This document shows positions 62,943 to 64,000 of a stretch of DNA of 64,000 bases, piece after piece. The position numbers and the translations under genes were made by a program. The notes beneath the pieces were generated by a model. It was not told the origin of the DNA and searched no databases. It worked only from the letters and a program-made list of their open reading frames with translations. The first letter of the stretch is position 1, and each line of letters opens with the position of its first letter. This DNA is from Kribbella sp. ALI-6-A. Its GTDB lineage: Bacteria > Actinomycetota > Actinomycetes > Propionibacteriales > Kribbellaceae. The stretch spans positions 372,001 through 436,000 of the forward strand of contig NZ_MTQN01000009.1 of NCBI RefSeq assembly GCF_001984195.1, read 5' to 3'.

Positions 62943-63368
62943 ATGAGTTTGCGGATCGGTGCGGTGATCGTCGACTCCCGGGACCCCGGCCGGCTGGCCA
63001 GGTTCTGGGCCGAGGCGCTGGATTGGGTGATCAGCCAGGACGAGGATCCGGAGTGGGTCGTCGAGCCACCCGAGGGCAGCCGCGAGGACTGCGTGGTGCC
63101 CGACCTGCTGTTCATCAAGGTGCCGGAGGCCAAGGCCAGCAAGAACCGCTTGCACTTCGACGTTCGGCCCGAGGACCAAGCGGCCGAGGTCGCTCGCCTG
63201 GAAGCGCTGGGAGCCACCCGCGTCGAGGTCGGCCAGGGCGACGACCGGGCCTGGATCGTGATGGCCGATCCCGAAGGCAACGAGTTCTGCGTCCAGCCCG
63301 CTTACCCGCCGCACATCCGGTCCGAGTGGCTGCGACGGTACGAGGCCTACCAGCCCGCTGCGCGCTGA
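62943..63368 (+). CDS. VOC-family (glyoxalase-like) protein
   Basis: 141 residues. One VOC domain of the glyoxalase-like type with DSRDPGRLARFWAEALDW, NRLHFDVRPEDQ and DPEGNEFCVQPAY. ATG 62943 has AAGGTG five bases upstream. Convergent with the following reductase gene. Likely a dioxygenase, lyase or resistance-type enzyme; substrate unknown. Confidence 0.88.
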   Translation: MSLRIGAVIVDSRDPGRLARFWAEALDWVISQDEDPEWVVEPPEGSREDCVVPDLLFIKVPEAKASKNRLHFDVRPEDQAAEVARLEALGATRVEVGQGDDRAWIVMADPEGNEFCVQPAYPPHIRSEWLRRYEAYQPAAR

Positions 63369-63370
63369 CC

Positions 63371-63949
63371 TCAGCCGCGCCGGGTCGGCCGGTAGACGAG
63401 CTCCTGGGTGTGACCGTCGAGGGTGCGGCTCTCGATCAGCTCGAGGTCGAAGTCGGCGGCGCCCTGGAAGATCGGCTCGGCTCCGGTCCGGCCGGTGATC
63501 ACCGGGAAGATCGTCAGCTGGACACGATCGACCAGTCCGGCCGCCAGCAGGGCCCGGTTCATCGACAGACTGCCGTTCGAACGCAACGGCACGTCGGACT
63601 CGTCCTTCAGCCGGGCGACGACGTCGACCGCGTCGCCGCCGGCGAGAGTCGCGTCCGGCCAGTCGAGCGGACCTTCGAGCGTCGTCGACACGACCGTCGC
63701 CGGCAGGCTCCGCATCCGGCCGTTCACCGGGTCGATCGTGGACTCGTCGGCGCCGGAGCCGAGCAGCTCGACCATCTGCCGGAACGTGTTCGCGCCGAAC
63801 ACCATCCGCTGCTGTTCGCCGTACAGGGCGAGGCGGCGGTCGAGGAACTCGGGGCCTTGCTTGCCCCAGTAACCACCCCAGTCACCACCGTCGTACGACG
63901 CGAAGCCGTCGAGCGTGGAGAAGATGTCGAACGTGTAGACAGCAGTCAT
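63371..63949 (-). CDS. RibD-C/dihydrofolate-reductase-like protein
   Basis: 192 residues of the DHFR-like reductase fold found in the RibD C-terminal family. It opens TFDIFSTLDGFASYDG, with VFGANTFRQMVELL, PLRSNGSLSMNRALLAAGLV and LTIFPVITGRTGAEPIF. GGGGGAG sits four bases before ATG 63949. A general NADPH-dependent reductase of unknown substrate; true dihydrofolate reductase activity is unlikely. Confidence 0.88.
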   Translation of the reverse strand: MTAVYTFDIFSTLDGFASYDGGDWGGYWGKQGPEFLDRRLALYGEQQRMVFGANTFRQMVELLGSGADESTIDPVNGRMRSLPATVVSTTLEGPLDWPDATLAGGDAVDVVARLKDESDVPLRSNGSLSMNRALLAAGLVDRVQLTIFPVITGRTGAEPIFQGAADFDLELIESRTLDGHTQELVYRPTRRG

Positions 63950-64000
63950 CGGACTCCCCCTTCGGGTACGGCCGCTCTCGTTGGCGCCCGTTCACTCCTG

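Noticed and set aside
1-64000. tRNA, rRNA, transposase, integrase or phage genes
   Set aside because: None recognised by reading; small RNA genes without strong structure could be missed without a covariance search.

Overview
The window is visibly GC-rich with strong third-position G/C preference, dense coding, many GTG starts and many 1-4 nt start/stop overlaps. Gene content points to a saprophytic actinobacterium of the Nocardioides/Kribbella type: Tat-exported and cytosolic glycosidases, several carbohydrate ABC importers, LacI/DeoR/ROK/LuxR regulators, a PASTA-less Ser/Thr kinase, actinobacterial-style QcrB, RecBCD and DnaE2 with an actinobacterial LexA box. The genus is an inference from gene content, not from a marker. 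I saw no rRNA, tRNA, CRISPR array, insertion sequence, prophage or plasmid function.

Layout. 1-11.7 kb: a sugar catabolism region with the tail of a GH31 glycosidase, a LacI regulator, a leftward operon (binding lipoprotein, two permeases, GH4 glycosidase, AgaS-type SIS isomerase/deaminase, BadF-type sugar kinase), a divergent DeoR regulator, and a Tat-exported GH36-like glycosidase. The operon and the exported enzyme have matching promoters (TTGACC, 17 bp, TACGTT) with a TGCGCA element exactly 14 nt upstream of each -35, so they look like one regulon. 11.7-19 kb: a disulfide oxidoreductase and VOC protein divergent from an MFS exporter plus an SDR-like protein, then a large LuxR (LAL) regulator. 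19-27 kb: small stress and lipoprotein genes, two GNATs, a translationally coupled STAS / RsbU-phosphatase / cobalamin-binding operon, a secreted HNH lipoprotein and a Ser/Thr kinase. 27-35.6 kb: recC-recB-recD.

35.6-47.5 kb: a second sugar region around a ROK regulator. GH36 alpha-galactosidase, a zinc-less MDR dehydrogenase and a Gfo/Idh oxidoreductase run left; the ROK gene and then ABC importer, ADP-ribosylglycohydrolase, GDPD and PfkB kinase run right. A shared operator, TTTCATCGnGAAAC, lies before both arms. 47.5-49.8 kb: mannonate dehydratase with its LacI regulator. 49.8-64 kb: mainly housekeeping: PIG-V-like mannosyltransferase, a LigA, an orphan QcrB, ackA-pta, a small membrane protein, a decayed ATP-grasp fragment, dnaE2 with a LexA box, a divergent small gene, a VOC protein and a RibD/DHFR-like reductase.

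The most unusual item is the STAS-RsbU-cobalamin operon (21.9-24.7 kb). Its third protein has the W-x9-EH motif and the downstream E-x-H lower-ligand motif typical of CarH-type coenzyme B12 photoreceptors, but no DNA-binding domain. It is coupled to partner-switching proteins instead, which suggests B12- or light-gated control of a sigma-factor pathway. That is an inference from sequence and context.
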